DNA from: Rhodoferax sp. OV413
GTDB lineage: Bacteria; Pseudomonadota; Gammaproteobacteria; Burkholderiales; Burkholderiaceae_C
Assembly (NCBI RefSeq): GCF_900104385.1
Contig: NZ_FNJA01000001.1
Coordinates: forward strand, 656,386 to 720,385
DNA: 64,000 bases
Reading direction: 5' to 3'
Both the position numbers and the translations under genes were made by a program. Of the stretch, positions 1 through 8,667 are shown one piece after another. Each line of letters opens with the position of its first letter. The stretch's first letter is position 1. Under the pieces are notes generated by a model. It saw only the letters and a program-made list of their open reading frames with translations, did not search any database and was not told the origin of the DNA.

Positions 1-1912
1 GGATCACGGTGAACTCGTCGCCGCCCATGCGGGCCACGGTATCGGCCTCACGCACGCAGTGCTGGATGCGCCGGGCGGCCTCTTGCAGCAACAGGTCGCC
101 GTTGTCATGGCCCAGGGTGTCGTTGACTTCCTTGAAGTGGTCCAGGTCGATGAACAGAATGGCCAGCTGCTGCACGTCGCGTTTGCAGCGCTTGATCTCC
201 TGCTCCAGCCGGTCGCGCAGCATGCGCCGGTTTGGCAGGCCCGTCAGGGTGTCGAAGAAGGCCTGCTGGCGGATCAGCGCCTCGGAGGCCTTGCGCTCAG
301 TGATGTCGGTATGCGTGCCTATCATGCGGGCCGGCCGGCCTTGGGCATCGCGGCTGATGACCATGCCCCGGCTCAGCACCCATTTCCAGCTGCCGTCCTT
401 GCAGCGCACCCGGTGTTCGTTGGAATACGTAGACGTCAGGCCGCTGAAATGGGCAATGCGGTCGCGCTCCATCTGCACCAGATCGTCGGGGTGGGTGCGC
501 TTGTCCAGCTCAGCGGGCAGGTCGGGCATTTCACCTTCCTGGAAGCCATACATCTCGACCAGGCGTTTGGACAAATGCTCCACCCCGCTCTGGATATGCC
601 AGTCCCACACGCCGTCGCCAGTGCTCTCCAGCGCCAGGCGCCAGCGGTCTTCGGTTTCTTGCACCGCCATCTGCGCCTGCTTGCGGTCGGTGATGTTCTG
701 CATCACGCCGATGCGCGACACCAGCTTGCCGTTCTTGCGCACCGAGGTGCCCGTCACATGCACCCAGATGGTGTTGCCGCGGAAGGTCACGGCCTCCAGC
801 TCGATACCGCCGGCCTGGTCCGTATCGAACGCCAGCGCGCGGGCGTGGACCTTTTCCATGGAGGCCGGCGTGAACACCCGCTGAGCCGACTCCATCGCGG
901 TGCTGGGCGTGTATTCCTCGGGCGAGGTCTGGAAGATGCGGTAGACGCCCTCGGTCCAATAGACCCGGTCGGTGGCAACATCCACCTCCCAGGCGCCTAC
1001 CTGGGCCTGGGACTGCATGGCGGTCAGCAGCAGGTCCAGGCGCTTGCGTGCCGCCTGGGCCTGCACATAGTCGGACACTTCGGCAACCGTCCGCACCATG
1101 CCACCGTCGGGCAGCATCTGGCTTTTGACTTCCAACGTCCGGCCGTCCGGCGTGTCGCGCAGAAAATGCGCGGGCAACGGAGTTTTGCCGCCGGTCAGTA
1201 CATAGTCGCGGGCATGCTCGTCCACCAGCTGCGCCTGCGGGCCGAAGTCGCCGCGCTTAAACTGAAAGCTACTGATACCCGCCAGTGAGGGGCGCTCGGC
1301 CAGAAAACTCTCGGGCAGGTCCAGCATCTCGCAGGCCCGCTGGTTGAACGCGATCAGGCACATCTCGGCGTTGAACACAAAAATACCCTGGCTGATGCTG
1401 GCCGTGGTGGTTTGCAGCAGCCGGGTTTGCTCTTGCAGCTGGGCATTCAGCTCGCGCAATTCCACCTCGGCCTGCTTGCGTGCGCTGATGTCGGTATGCG
1501 TGCCTATCATCCGCAGCGGCCGGCCCTCGGCGTCCCGGCTGACGATGGTGCCGTGCGACATGATCCATACCCAATGGCCATTTTTGTGGCGCATGCGCAG
1601 ATCGGCAATGTAGTCAGGCGCCAGGCCGGCCAGGTAGGCCGTCACGGCGGCTTGCAGGGGCACGATGTCGTCGGGATGCACCAGGTGGATGAATTCCGCA
1701 TAGCCGCCCGTGAGCTCGCCGCCGCGGTAGCCCAGGATTTCCTCCCAGCGCTGCGAGTGGGTCTGGGTGTTGCTGGCCAGATCCCATTCCCACACGCCGA
1801 CGCCCGAGGCCTCCAGCGCCACCTTCCAGGGGTTGTCTTCCCCGCTCAGCTCTGGCGCACGGGTCCAGTCCTGCGGGGCGGGCGAGGCTGGGGAGTCAAT
1901 GCGGTCGGTCAC
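1..1912 (-). CDS. PAS-domain diguanylate cyclase (3' end outside window)
   Basis: A minus-strand frame starts at a GTG at 1912 (an in-frame TAA lies eight codons upstream, with no ATG between) and runs off the left edge after 637 residues. It reads as four successive PAS/PAC modules at about residues 30-146, 165-285, 300-415 and 423-541, then a GGDEF domain from about 547. The GGDEF signature is visible at residues 630-634, just before the cut, so the active-site motif is intact but the end of the domain, and any EAL domain, cannot be seen. The PAC ends of modules 1 and 4 both read RMIGTHTDI followed by a charged RK. No membrane segment is seen, so it is likely a cytoplasmic sensor that makes cyclic di-GMP. 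The start codon is uncertain because no good ribosome binding site was found. Confidence 0.88.
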   Translation of the reverse strand, partial: MTDRIDSPASPAPQDWTRAPELSGEDNPWKVALEASGVGVWEWDLASNTQTHSQRWEEILGYRGGELTGGYAEFIHLVHPDDIVPLQAAVTAYLAGLAPDYIADLRMRHKNGHWVWIMSHGTIVSRDAEGRPLRMIGTHTDISARKQAEVELRELNAQLQEQTRLLQTTTASISQGIFVFNAEMCLIAFNQRACEMLDLPESFLAERPSLAGISSFQFKRGDFGPQAQLVDEHARDYVLTGGKTPLPAHFLRDTPDGRTLEVKSQMLPDGGMVRTVAEVSDYVQAQAARKRLDLLLTAMQSQAQVGAWEVDVATDRVYWTEGVYRIFQTSPEEYTPSTAMESAQRVFTPASMEKVHARALAFDTDQAGGIELEAVTFRGNTIWVHVTGTSVRKNGKLVSRIGVMQNITDRKQAQMAVQETEDRWRLALESTGDGVWDWHIQSGVEHLSKRLVEMYGFQEGEMPDLPAELDKRTHPDDLVQMERDRIAHFSGLTSTYSNEHRVRCKDGSWKWVLSRGMVISRDAQGRPARMIGTHTDITERKASEALIRQQAFFDTLTGLPNRRMLRDRLEQEIKRCKRDVQQLAILFIDLDHFKEVNDTLGHDNGDLLLQEAARRIQHCVREADTVARMGGDEFTVI

Positions 1913-2116
1913 GGGCGGTGGGGTAAATGTTTAGCCGAATTCTAAAACTCTGGCGTTCGCCGGAGCCCAGCCATTGAAATCTTCAGTCCGAGCCAGTTCA
2001 AACCCTTGCAAAGCTCAGTTTTTTCAGAAACATACATCTCCATTTATCTGCTTTTTCAACCAGTTGAATGCCACTAGTATCTTGGGCGTATCAACTCTTT
2101 CTCACTGGATAAACCC

Positions 2117-3052
2117 ATGAAAAAATTGCTTTCCCTGCTTGCCGTGGTCCTGACCATCGGCTTGTCGACTGTTGCGATGGATGCCGAAGCGGCCAAACGC
2201 ATGGGCTCCGGTAAATCCGTGGGCATGCAGCGCCAGGCTACGACGGACAAGGCCCCCACGGCCACTCCCGCACAAACGCCTGCTGCGGCCAACACCGCAG
2301 CCGCCGCGCCAGGCGCTGCCGCTGCTGCGGCCGCACCCGCCAAGCGTTCCTGGATGGGCCCGCTGGCCGGCATCGCGGCCGGCCTGGGCATCGCGGCCCT
2401 GGCCTCGCACCTCGGCTTGGGCGGCGAATTGGCTTCCATGCTGATGTTCGGCCTGCTGGCCGCCGCCGTGATGGTGGCCATCGGCTTTGTGATGCGCAAA
2501 CGCGCCGCTGCTCGTCAACAGCAAGGCAACAGCCGCGTGGGCGGCATGCAGTACGCCGCAGCCGGTGCTCCGGCCGAAGTGCAGCCCGCTGCGCAAGCCT
2601 TCAAGACCGCCCTGCCCGGCTCGGTGATCGGCTCGTCCATCGGTTCCTCGATTGGTGGCAGCCTGCCCGCCGCCAAGGCGATTCCGGCGGACTTCGACAC
2701 CACCGGTTTTGTGCGCAACGCCAAGGTCAACTTCATCCGCCTGCAGGCCGCCAATGATGCCGGCAACCTAGAAGATATCCGCCAATTCACCACGCCGGAA
2801 ATGTTTGCCCAGCTGAAGATGGACCTGAGCGAGCGCGGCACTGCAACGCAGCACACCGATGTGGTCAGCATTGACGGCGATGTGCTGGAAGTCGCCGAAG
2901 AAAACGGCCACTACGTCGTCAGCGTGCGCTTCACCGGCCTGATCCGCGAAGAGGCTGCTGCGCCTTCCGAGTCGTTCGACGAAGTCTGGCATCTGACCAA
3001 GCCGCTGCAAGGCAACGGCGGATGGGTGCTGTCGGGTATCCAGCAGATGTAA
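2117..3052 (+). CDS. Tim44-like domain membrane protein
   Basis: 311 residues. A signal peptide or first anchor covers residues 1-25, an Ala/Pro/Thr-rich low-complexity stretch about 45-75, two hydrophobic segments about 80-98 and 105-126, a Gly/Ser-rich spacer, and a C-terminal Tim44-like/MBA1-type domain from about 190 to the end. Bacterial proteins of this architecture are common in Burkholderiales. They are named after the mitochondrial import motor subunit, but their bacterial role is not established. The gene stands alone between the PAS protein and the EVE gene and is followed by a strong hairpin terminator. The start ATG lies after CACTGGATAAACCC, with no strong Shine-Dalgarno sequence. 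An inner-membrane location is inferred from the hydrophobic segments. Confidence 0.82.
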   Translation: MKKLLSLLAVVLTIGLSTVAMDAEAAKRMGSGKSVGMQRQATTDKAPTATPAQTPAAANTAAAAPGAAAAAAAPAKRSWMGPLAGIAAGLGIAALASHLGLGGELASMLMFGLLAAAVMVAIGFVMRKRAAARQQQGNSRVGGMQYAAAGAPAEVQPAAQAFKTALPGSVIGSSIGSSIGGSLPAAKAIPADFDTTGFVRNAKVNFIRLQAANDAGNLEDIRQFTTPEMFAQLKMDLSERGTATQHTDVVSIDGDVLEVAEENGHYVVSVRFTGLIREEAAAPSESFDEVWHLTKPLQGNGGWVLSGIQQM

Positions 3053-3074
3053 TCCGTCTCAGCGGGAAATAAAG

Positions 3075-3104
3075 GCCTCGGCACGCAAGTGCCGGGGCTT
3101 TTTT
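3075..3104 (+). terminator. Rho-independent terminator after the Tim44-like gene
   Basis: A 10-bp stem (3075-3084 pairing with 3089-3098, one G-U pair) with a 4-base loop is followed by six T residues at 3099-3104. It lies 23 bases after the Tim44-like stop codon. Confidence 0.85.
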
Positions 3105-3133
3105 CATTGGCAGCGTCCCGGCACAATGGCGCC

Positions 3134-3610
3134 ATGACTCTCCCACCTACCCGCTACTGGCTGATGAAGTCCGAGCCCGAGGACTGCTCCATCGACGACG
3201 CACTCGCCGCGCCTGGCGCCACCGTGCCCTGGACCGGCGTGCGCAACTACCAGGCACGCAACTTCATGCGCGACGGCATGCAAATCGGCGACGGCGTGCT
3301 GTTCTACCACTCCAGCTGCGCGGAGCCCGGCATTGCCGGTATCGCCCGGGTGGCGTCGGGCACGCGGGTGGACGCGACCCAGTTCGACCCGGAGTCGCCG
3401 TACTACGACCCCAAGTCCGCGCCCGACAAACCGCGCTGGCTGCTGCTGGACGTGCAGGCGCTGCGCAAGACACGGGTACTGGGCCTCGCAGAAATGCGCG
3501 AGCAGCCGGCGCTGGCCGAGATGCGGGTATTGCAGCGCGGCAACCGCTTGTCCATCACACCGGTGGAGCCTGGCGAGTGGGAGCTGATCACGCAGCGGCT
3601 ATTGGCCTAG
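3134..3610 (+). CDS. EVE domain-containing protein
   Basis: 158 residues from the ATG at 3134. An earlier in-frame ATG at 3089 sits inside the terminator hairpin and would add 15 non-conserved residues, so it was rejected. The opening RYWLMKSEP, the WTGVRNYQARNFMR block and the YHSSC strand match the standalone bacterial EVE family (PUA-like fold, homologous to human THYN1). EVE domains are thought to bind modified bases in DNA or RNA. The stop overlaps the stop of the convergent methyltransferase gene by four bases (CTAG). No other modification-related gene is adjacent apart from that methyltransferase. Confidence 0.9.
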   Translation: MTLPPTRYWLMKSEPEDCSIDDALAAPGATVPWTGVRNYQARNFMRDGMQIGDGVLFYHSSCAEPGIAGIARVASGTRVDATQFDPESPYYDPKSAPDKPRWLLLDVQALRKTRVLGLAEMREQPALAEMRVLQRGNRLSITPVEPGEWELITQRLLA

Positions 3611-4545
3611 CTGTCGACAGCCTTATCCGGCGCCCGATACACCAAGACCTTCAGCGCCCGATCGTCCGATACATCGGCAAAGGCTGCCGGGTTCGCCACC
3701 CGCTCCACAAACACCAGCTCCGGCGCCAGCTCACGCATCTGGTCTTGCAGAAAGGCCACGCCCAGCTCCGGCGCGTTCAGGCACAGCAAGGCATAGCCGC
3801 CGTGCATCAGCAGATCGGGCAGGCGGCGCATGAGCCGCGCGTAGTCTTTGGTGGCGACGAAGCTGCCTTTCTGGTAGCTCGGCGGGTCGACGATGACCAG
3901 GTCGTAGGCGCCGCCACGGTTGATCTTGCCCCAGGTGGTGAAGATGTCGTGCGGCAGAAAGCTGGCGCCGCTGTCCAAGCCGTTGAGCCGGTGGTTCTGC
4001 TGGCCTATGCCGATCGCGCCCTGGCCCATGTCCACATTCAGCACATGCTTGGCGCCCGCCTGCAGCGCCACCACCGAGAAGGCGCAGGTGTAGGCAAACA
4101 GGTTCAACACCCTGCAATCGGCGCGGCCGGCCACGTGCGCGCGCACCCAGCGTCGGCCTTCGGCCATGTCCAGAAACAGACCGTGGTTCTGCCCTTTCAG
4201 CACATGCACGCGGTAGCGCGCGCCCTGCTCGGTCACCACATGCGGGTCGGGCACCTCGCCGGCCATCAGCCGGGTCTCGGTACGGCCGTCAAAGCGGCAC
4301 TGGTAGACCCAGTTCAACGGCTGGTCCGGCGCCAGCTGTTGGCAGCGCGCGACCAAGGCGGCGCCGATGGCAGCCAGCTCATCGTCGCTGGCCGGCTGGA
4401 AACTTGTCAACAAAAATACCGGCGGAAAGAAGTCCAGCGCCCAGTGTTCACAGTCCGGATACAAGCCGCCGCGGCCATGGAATATGCGCTGCGCATCGGT
4501 GGGCAGTGTGTCCATCGCGGCAATGGCGTCGAGTAGGGCTTGCAT
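3607..4545 (-). CDS. Class I SAM-dependent methyltransferase (RlmI/RlmK-like)
   Basis: About 312 residues from the ATG at 4545, which has GAGA six bases upstream. A TTG at 4560 would add five residues. The C-terminal two thirds carry the SAM-binding motif I (NLFAYTCAFSVVALQAGA), an acidic VDM loop and the DPPSYQKGSF motif typical of the RlmI/RlmK-type 23S rRNA cytosine or guanine methyltransferase fold. The usual N-terminal PUA domain of RlmI is absent, so it is not a simple RlmI orthologue. It is convergent with the EVE gene, sharing a CTAG stop overlap. Substrate unassigned. Confidence 0.8.
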   Translation of the reverse strand: MQALLDAIAAMDTLPTDAQRIFHGRGGLYPDCEHWALDFFPPVFLLTSFQPASDDELAAIGAALVARCQQLAPDQPLNWVYQCRFDGRTETRLMAGEVPDPHVVTEQGARYRVHVLKGQNHGLFLDMAEGRRWVRAHVAGRADCRVLNLFAYTCAFSVVALQAGAKHVLNVDMGQGAIGIGQQNHRLNGLDSGASFLPHDIFTTWGKINRGGAYDLVIVDPPSYQKGSFVATKDYARLMRRLPDLLMHGGYALLCLNAPELGVAFLQDQMRELAPELVFVERVANPAAFADVSDDRALKVLVYRAPDKAVDS

Positions 4546-4570
4546 CGGTCTCAAATTCAAATGTTTGAAT

Positions 4571-4625
4571 AAAAAAGCCGCGCAGCCCGTACGGAATCTG
4601 CGCGGCCAGCTACTGAATCAGTAGC
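4571..4625 (-). repeat. Double-hairpin intergenic repeat, copy 1 (porin terminator)
   Basis: Read on the minus strand, the element is the near-palindrome at 4609-4625 (GCTACTGAATCAGTAGC on the plus strand), then a perfect 9-bp GC-rich stem (4598-4606 with 4577-4585), then six T residues. It lies directly after the porin stop codon and should work as its terminator. It is almost identical to the copy at 20800-20854. Confidence 0.85.
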
Positions 4626-4660
4626 ATTTGAATTTTAAACCAGGCTGGCGCCTGCGCCGA

Positions 4661-5734
4661 TCAGAAAGCGTGCGTCATGCCCAGGCTCACACCGTTGGAG
4701 CTGCCTTTGTTGCCGGCCCCCAGGTAGTTGCCCTTCCAGTGCGTGTTGTCCAGCTCCAGGTACACCTTGCTGCGGCGGGAGAACTTGTACTCCAGGTAGG
4801 CCAATACGCGGTTGAAGCCATCGTCGGCCAAGGCGGTGCGTTCGCGGTTCGACTTGTAGTAACCCGCCAGCAGGTCGATGGCCGGCGTGATGGCGTAGTT
4901 GACGCCGCCCACCACAACGCGGTTGGTGCTGTTGGTTGTGGCTGTGGTTGCGCCACGGTTGTAGCCCATGTTCGCCATCACCCGCAGCGACGGCAGCGCG
5001 AGCCAGCTAACACCCACATTGGCTGCGTTCAGCGTCCTGTCGTTGGCGTCCTTGAAGCGCGTGTAGGCCGTGGTCACGCTCAAGCCTGGGGTTAGATAGT
5101 CCATGCCCAGACCCGAAACACTTTGCTTGGACCCGGAGCCCGAGACTTCGCCGAAACCGCGCATGGCGCGGGCGACCACAGGACCGATGGGCAGCGAGAA
5201 CTTGGCCGAGTTATTGACCCGGTTCGACGCGGCGGTGGAGCCCGTGGCGCCGTATTCGACACCGAGCTGGTGCGCGGACAGGCCGACATTCTGGATGTTG
5301 GGGTTCAGGCTGGCAAACCGCAAACCGATGGGGTCCGCGATACCGGCAGAGTCGGCGGTCAGCGTGTTCTGCCGACCCAGCGTGACACCGCCCCAATCGC
5401 CGGCAAGACCTACGACCGAGGCGCGGTCAAAAAATGTGGTGGCATTGGCCGAAGCCCCCGTGTCCACGTTGATGCCTGACTCCAGGTTAAAGGTCGCACG
5501 CAACCCTCCTCCCAGGTCTTCCGTCCCCCGCAGGCCCCAACGGCTCGTAAGGCCGACGCCGCTTGCGATGGTGGTTGTGTTTAGCGTGGAACGCGCATAG
5601 GTACTGGTCAGCCCGGTCTGCGTGCGAACCGACGCGTCGATGATCCCGTACAGGGTTACCGAGCTCGCGGTCTGCGCGATCACAGGCAACGCTGCGCACA
5701 GCACGCTAGCGGCAAGGATTTGTCTCTTTTTCAT
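4661..5734 (-). CDS. Gram-negative general porin
   Basis: 357 residues from the ATG at 5734, which has GGAGAC six bases upstream. An in-frame ATG seven codons earlier lacks a better site. A signal peptide (residues 1-20, cleavage after VIAQ) is followed by SSVTLYGIIDAS, the hallmark first strand of the Burkholderiales OmpC/Omp32-like 16-stranded trimeric porins. The chain ends in the outer-membrane signature Phe (MTHAF). Motifs such as SRWGLRGTEDLGGGL and the repeated Tyr/Gly strands fit the family. It is expected to be a passive, often anion-preferring outer-membrane channel. It is a single gene closed by repeat copy 1. Confidence 0.93.
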   Translation of the reverse strand: MKKRQILAASVLCAALPVIAQTASSVTLYGIIDASVRTQTGLTSTYARSTLNTTTIASGVGLTSRWGLRGTEDLGGGLRATFNLESGINVDTGASANATTFFDRASVVGLAGDWGGVTLGRQNTLTADSAGIADPIGLRFASLNPNIQNVGLSAHQLGVEYGATGSTAASNRVNNSAKFSLPIGPVVARAMRGFGEVSGSGSKQSVSGLGMDYLTPGLSVTTAYTRFKDANDRTLNAANVGVSWLALPSLRVMANMGYNRGATTATTNSTNRVVVGGVNYAITPAIDLLAGYYKSNRERTALADDGFNRVLAYLEYKFSRRSKVYLELDNTHWKGNYLGAGNKGSSNGVSLGMTHAF

Positions 5735-5925
5735 TTTGTCTCCGGTTGAATTCATCTGGATTGCTCTGCCGTGCGGCTGCAGCGACTAGGGGATATCGGC
5801 ACTACCAGCTATGTCTTGCAGGCAGGGCAGTTGCGCATTTGTGGCGCGCACCAGTTCGGCCAGCAGCGTGAACGCAGCCTTTACGGCATACGATCTGAAG
5901 CGGGCCTAAGCTGCGTGGCGCTGAT

Positions 5926-6894
5926 CTACAGGCGGGGTACGTTGGCGCGCGTGATGACGTCGGACCAGCGCCGGACTTCCGATGCCAGCAGGTCACGCAA
6001 TTGCTCGGGGGTACCGCCGGCGGGGCTCACGCTCAGGTCCGCCAACTGCTTGCGCAGATCCGCGTGCGCCAAGGCCTTGTTGGCCTCGCGGTTGAGCAGT
6101 GCAATCACGGCCGGAGGCGTACGCGCCGGGGCAGCCAGTGCGTTCCAGGATGCCACCTCGAACCCGCGCACGCCGCTCTCTGCGACCGTGGGCACCTCGG
6201 CCAGCAAGGATGTGCGTTTGGCGCCCATCACTGCCAGCGGCCGCACCGCCTTGGAGGAAATCTGGCTCATCATCGGCCCGAGGATCTCGACCGCCGCATC
6301 CACCTGCCCTCCGCGCAAGGCGGTCAGCACAGCGGGTGAACCGTTGAACGGCACGACCTGGAAGTCCACACCCGCGCTGGTCTTGAGCAGCTCGGCCGCC
6401 AGGTGCTGTGTGCTGCCGATGTTGATGGTGGCGATATTCAGTTTGCCCGGATTCGCTTTTGCGTAGGCAAGCATTTCCTGCATCGACTTGAAGCGACTAT
6501 TGGCCGCCGCCAGCACAGCGATGTCGAAGAAGCCCAGCGTGATGACGGGCGCGAAGTCCTTTTGCGCATCAAACGACAAGGACTTGAACAGCCCCGCGCT
6601 GACCGCCGTGCCATTGCTCATGAGCAGCAGCGTATGCCCGTCCGGTTCGGCCTTTGCCACCGCTTCACCGGCCACCACACCGCCTGCGCCCGGCTTGTTG
6701 TCAATGATCACCGCTTGGTGCAGGCCCTCGCCGAGCTTGTTTGCCACAGCACGCGCCGTGAGATCGGCAATGCCGCCCGCGCCGAATGGCACGACGATGC
6801 GGATGGGTTTGGACGGAAAAGTCTGTGCGTTCGCCCATGCGGGCAGCAGCGCACCGACGGCGCCGGTGGCCAGCAAATGTCGCCTATTCATCAT
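5926..6894 (-). CDS. Bug-family tripartite tricarboxylate transporter substrate-binding protein
   Basis: 322 residues with a signal peptide (MMNRRHLLATGAVGALLPAWANA) that has a twin-arginine-like NRR start. The mature part opens FPSKPIRIVVPFGAGGIADLTAR, the Bug/TctC signature, and has the typical PGAGG loop. Such proteins bind carboxylates in the periplasm and normally serve a TctA/TctB permease, but no tctAB gene is nearby. Many Burkholderiales genomes hold dozens of such orphan binding proteins. Ligand unknown. Confidence 0.9.
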   Translation of the reverse strand: MMNRRHLLATGAVGALLPAWANAQTFPSKPIRIVVPFGAGGIADLTARAVANKLGEGLHQAVIIDNKPGAGGVVAGEAVAKAEPDGHTLLLMSNGTAVSAGLFKSLSFDAQKDFAPVITLGFFDIAVLAAANSRFKSMQEMLAYAKANPGKLNIATINIGSTQHLAAELLKTSAGVDFQVVPFNGSPAVLTALRGGQVDAAVEILGPMMSQISSKAVRPLAVMGAKRTSLLAEVPTVAESGVRGFEVASWNALAAPARTPPAVIALLNREANKALAHADLRKQLADLSVSPAGGTPEQLRDLLASEVRRWSDVITRANVPRL

Positions 6895-7223
6895 GTTGTT
6901 TGTCTCCTAGTTAGCGGTGCCGCAAGTTTCAGCCCTAGGGGCAACTAAAACAATACGACATATCTCGCTACCTGATAGAGCAAATAAAACATAGGTCAGT
7001 AGCAACTATGCGCAATTCACGCGGGTTGAAACTTCTCGCGCCACAGTCATATTTTCACAAGAAAAAGCCCCGCAGCGCATATCAAATATGCGGAACCAGC
7101 TACTAAATACATAGCAACATCACGACGCGTCATGGGTGAAATGCAAATCCAGCGCCACTACCGCAGCCGGCCCGGCGTTCCATGGATGGCTTTAACTGTC
7201 ACCCATACGCTACAAGACTGCAG
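6895..7223. other. 329-bp intergenic region
   Basis: AT-rich stretch between the Bug gene start and the flavodoxin-fold gene stop. It holds repeat copy 2 (7062-7115) and an 8-bp inverted pair, ATGGGTGA at 7132-7139 and TCACCCAT at 7199-7206. The promoter of the Bug gene must lie at its left side, but I could not pick out convincing boxes. No coding potential was seen. Confidence 0.6.
7062..7115 (-). repeat. Double-hairpin intergenic repeat, copy 2
   Basis: Degenerate copy. Plus strand: A-run, then a CCGCA...TGCGG stem, then the core at 7099-7115 (GCTACTAAATACATAGC). Its T-run points down the minus strand, and it lies after the flavodoxin-fold reductase gene, so it may end that transcript. 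Confidence 0.7.
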
Positions 7224-7802
7224 CTAGGCGGCAAACATGGCCCCCACTTGCTGTAACCAGGCTTGGCGCTTGGCATCGGTGGCGTGGCTGACGGGCGACA
7301 GGGCCACCCATTCCACCTTGCGCACGCCGCATTTGCGCAGCGTGCCGCGCACCAGGGAGCGCTGTACGGCATCGCCATACAACCAGCGGTAGGCCCATTT
7401 GGGCGTGTTCATCGTGGTGACGACGACGGCGCGCTGGATGTGGGTTAAATGGCCTTTGACACCGAGCTTGGACGGCTTGTAGGCCCAGCCATTGGTGAAC
7501 ACCTTGTCGATAAAGCCCTTGAGCAGGGCAGGCATGACCTCCCACCAGATCGGGAAAATAAAGACCAGTTGCTGGGCCGCGTCAATGCGCGCCTGGTACA
7601 GCGGTACGGCGGGGTCGGCACTTAGGCCGCGGGCATACCCCGCCAGATCGGAGCCCCGCATGACGGGATCAAAATTCTCGCCATCCAGGTGCAGGCGATC
7701 GACGGTGTGGCCGGCTTGTTCAAGCTGTTGCACCACGCGGTGGTACAGGGCATGGCAATAGCTCTTGGCATAGGGGTGGGCCAGAATGACCAGGGTTTGC
7801 AT
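7224..7802 (-). CDS. Flavodoxin-fold NAD(P)H oxidoreductase
   Basis: 192 residues. The flavodoxin-like phosphate-binding loop VILAHPYAKSYCHAL is at the N-terminus and the FMN-contact motif FIFPIWWEVMPALLKGFIDKVF is in the middle, typical of the YwrO/KefF/NQO1 branch (Flavodoxin_2). These enzymes reduce quinones or similar acceptors with NAD(P)H by two-electron transfer and are cytoplasmic. GGAGC lies upstream of the ATG at 7802. The Crp/Fnr regulator gene just upstream on the same strand (69-base gap) may control it. Confidence 0.86.
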   Translation of the reverse strand: MQTLVILAHPYAKSYCHALYHRVVQQLEQAGHTVDRLHLDGENFDPVMRGSDLAGYARGLSADPAVPLYQARIDAAQQLVFIFPIWWEVMPALLKGFIDKVFTNGWAYKPSKLGVKGHLTHIQRAVVVTTMNTPKWAYRWLYGDAVQRSLVRGTLRKCGVRKVEWVALSPVSHATDAKRQAWLQQVGAMFAA

Positions 7803-7871
7803 GGGTGCTCCATCAAAAGTTGTGATGGGGCGATGGTGCGGAACGCGGGCCGCGCCGTCATTAACAAAGGT

Positions 7872-8423
7872 TCAGAGGGCGCGGGGAAGTGCAGATTCTT
7901 TCAATTTGCGCCGAATCCGGCTCAGGTGCACCGCGCTCACGCCCAGGTAGGCCGCCAGAATGTGCAGCGGTATGCGCTCCAGCCGCTGTTGGTGCGTGGC
8001 CTGCAAAGCCAGGTAGCGCTGGGTGGGCGAGTCGGCAATGGCGCTGGTGTAGAGGTTGGCGTAGTGGATCAGCCGCTGCTGCGTCAGCTCCTGCAGCTCG
8101 GCTTGCAAAACCGGGTCCGCCTTGGCGCGGGCCTTGATGACAGCCCCCTCCAGCACCCGCAAATGGCAGGCTTCCATGGTGACCAGGTACAGCGCACTGG
8201 GGCGCCCGGTCAGAAAGCTCTCCAGCGAGCTGACCACCTCGCCTTCAAAGAAAAACTGGGTGCTGGTCTCGCGCCCCTGGGCATCCACCAGATAAAGCCG
8301 CGCACAACCCTGCTCGATCAGATACAGGCGCTGCGCCACTTCACCCGCGCATAGCAGCAGCTGGCGTGCGTCGACCTGGCGGCGGGTGCCAAGTTCCAGA
8401 AAGGTGCTGTGAAGAGCCTGCAT
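7872..8423 (-). CDS. Crp/Fnr family transcriptional regulator
   Basis: 183 residues. The N-terminal cyclic-nucleotide-binding-type beta barrel spans about 10-100 (LLLCAGEVAQRLYLIEQGCARLYL). A dimerisation helix follows. The C-terminal winged helix contains LAAYLGVSAVHLSRIRRKL at about 155-173. It is shorter than Crp (about 210 residues) and lacks the Fnr cysteine set, so it is one of the generic small members of the family. It precedes the flavodoxin-fold reductase gene on the same strand, suggesting a regulator-target pair. Effector unknown. Confidence 0.88.
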   Translation of the reverse strand: MQALHSTFLELGTRRQVDARQLLLCAGEVAQRLYLIEQGCARLYLVDAQGRETSTQFFFEGEVVSSLESFLTGRPSALYLVTMEACHLRVLEGAVIKARAKADPVLQAELQELTQQRLIHYANLYTSAIADSPTQRYLALQATHQQRLERIPLHILAAYLGVSAVHLSRIRRKLKESALPRAL

Positions 8424-8457
8424 GCTGGCGTAAGTCTATATCCAAAGCTTTATGAAT

Positions 8458-8512
8458 AAAAAAGCCCTGCAGCCCTTCATAAATATGCGCTACCAGCTAC
8501 TGAATTTGTAGC
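8458..8512 (-). repeat. Double-hairpin intergenic repeat, copy 3
   Basis: Plus strand: six A residues, a weak GCCCTGCAG-type stem, then the core at 8496-8512 (GCTACTGAATTTGTAGC). Unlike most copies it does not follow a gene end on its own strand. It lies between the divergent Crp/Fnr and metQ-like genes. Confidence 0.75.
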
Positions 8513-8667
8513 ACTCTGCACACCAACCAACGGCTCTGATTAACACGCTTGCGGCACTGCCGACCAACTAACCATATACAGAATATTTCGTTAACAAAGC
8601 CGGACGGGAAACCTAGCATGTGCCTACCCGTGAAAGCTCACGCAACCCATCAAAAAGGAAATCCTGC

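Noticed and set aside
7132-7206. 8-bp inverted repeat ATGGGTGA/TCACCCAT as an operator
   Set aside because: The spacing of about 59 bases and the short arms make chance likely, and no nearby start codon fits.
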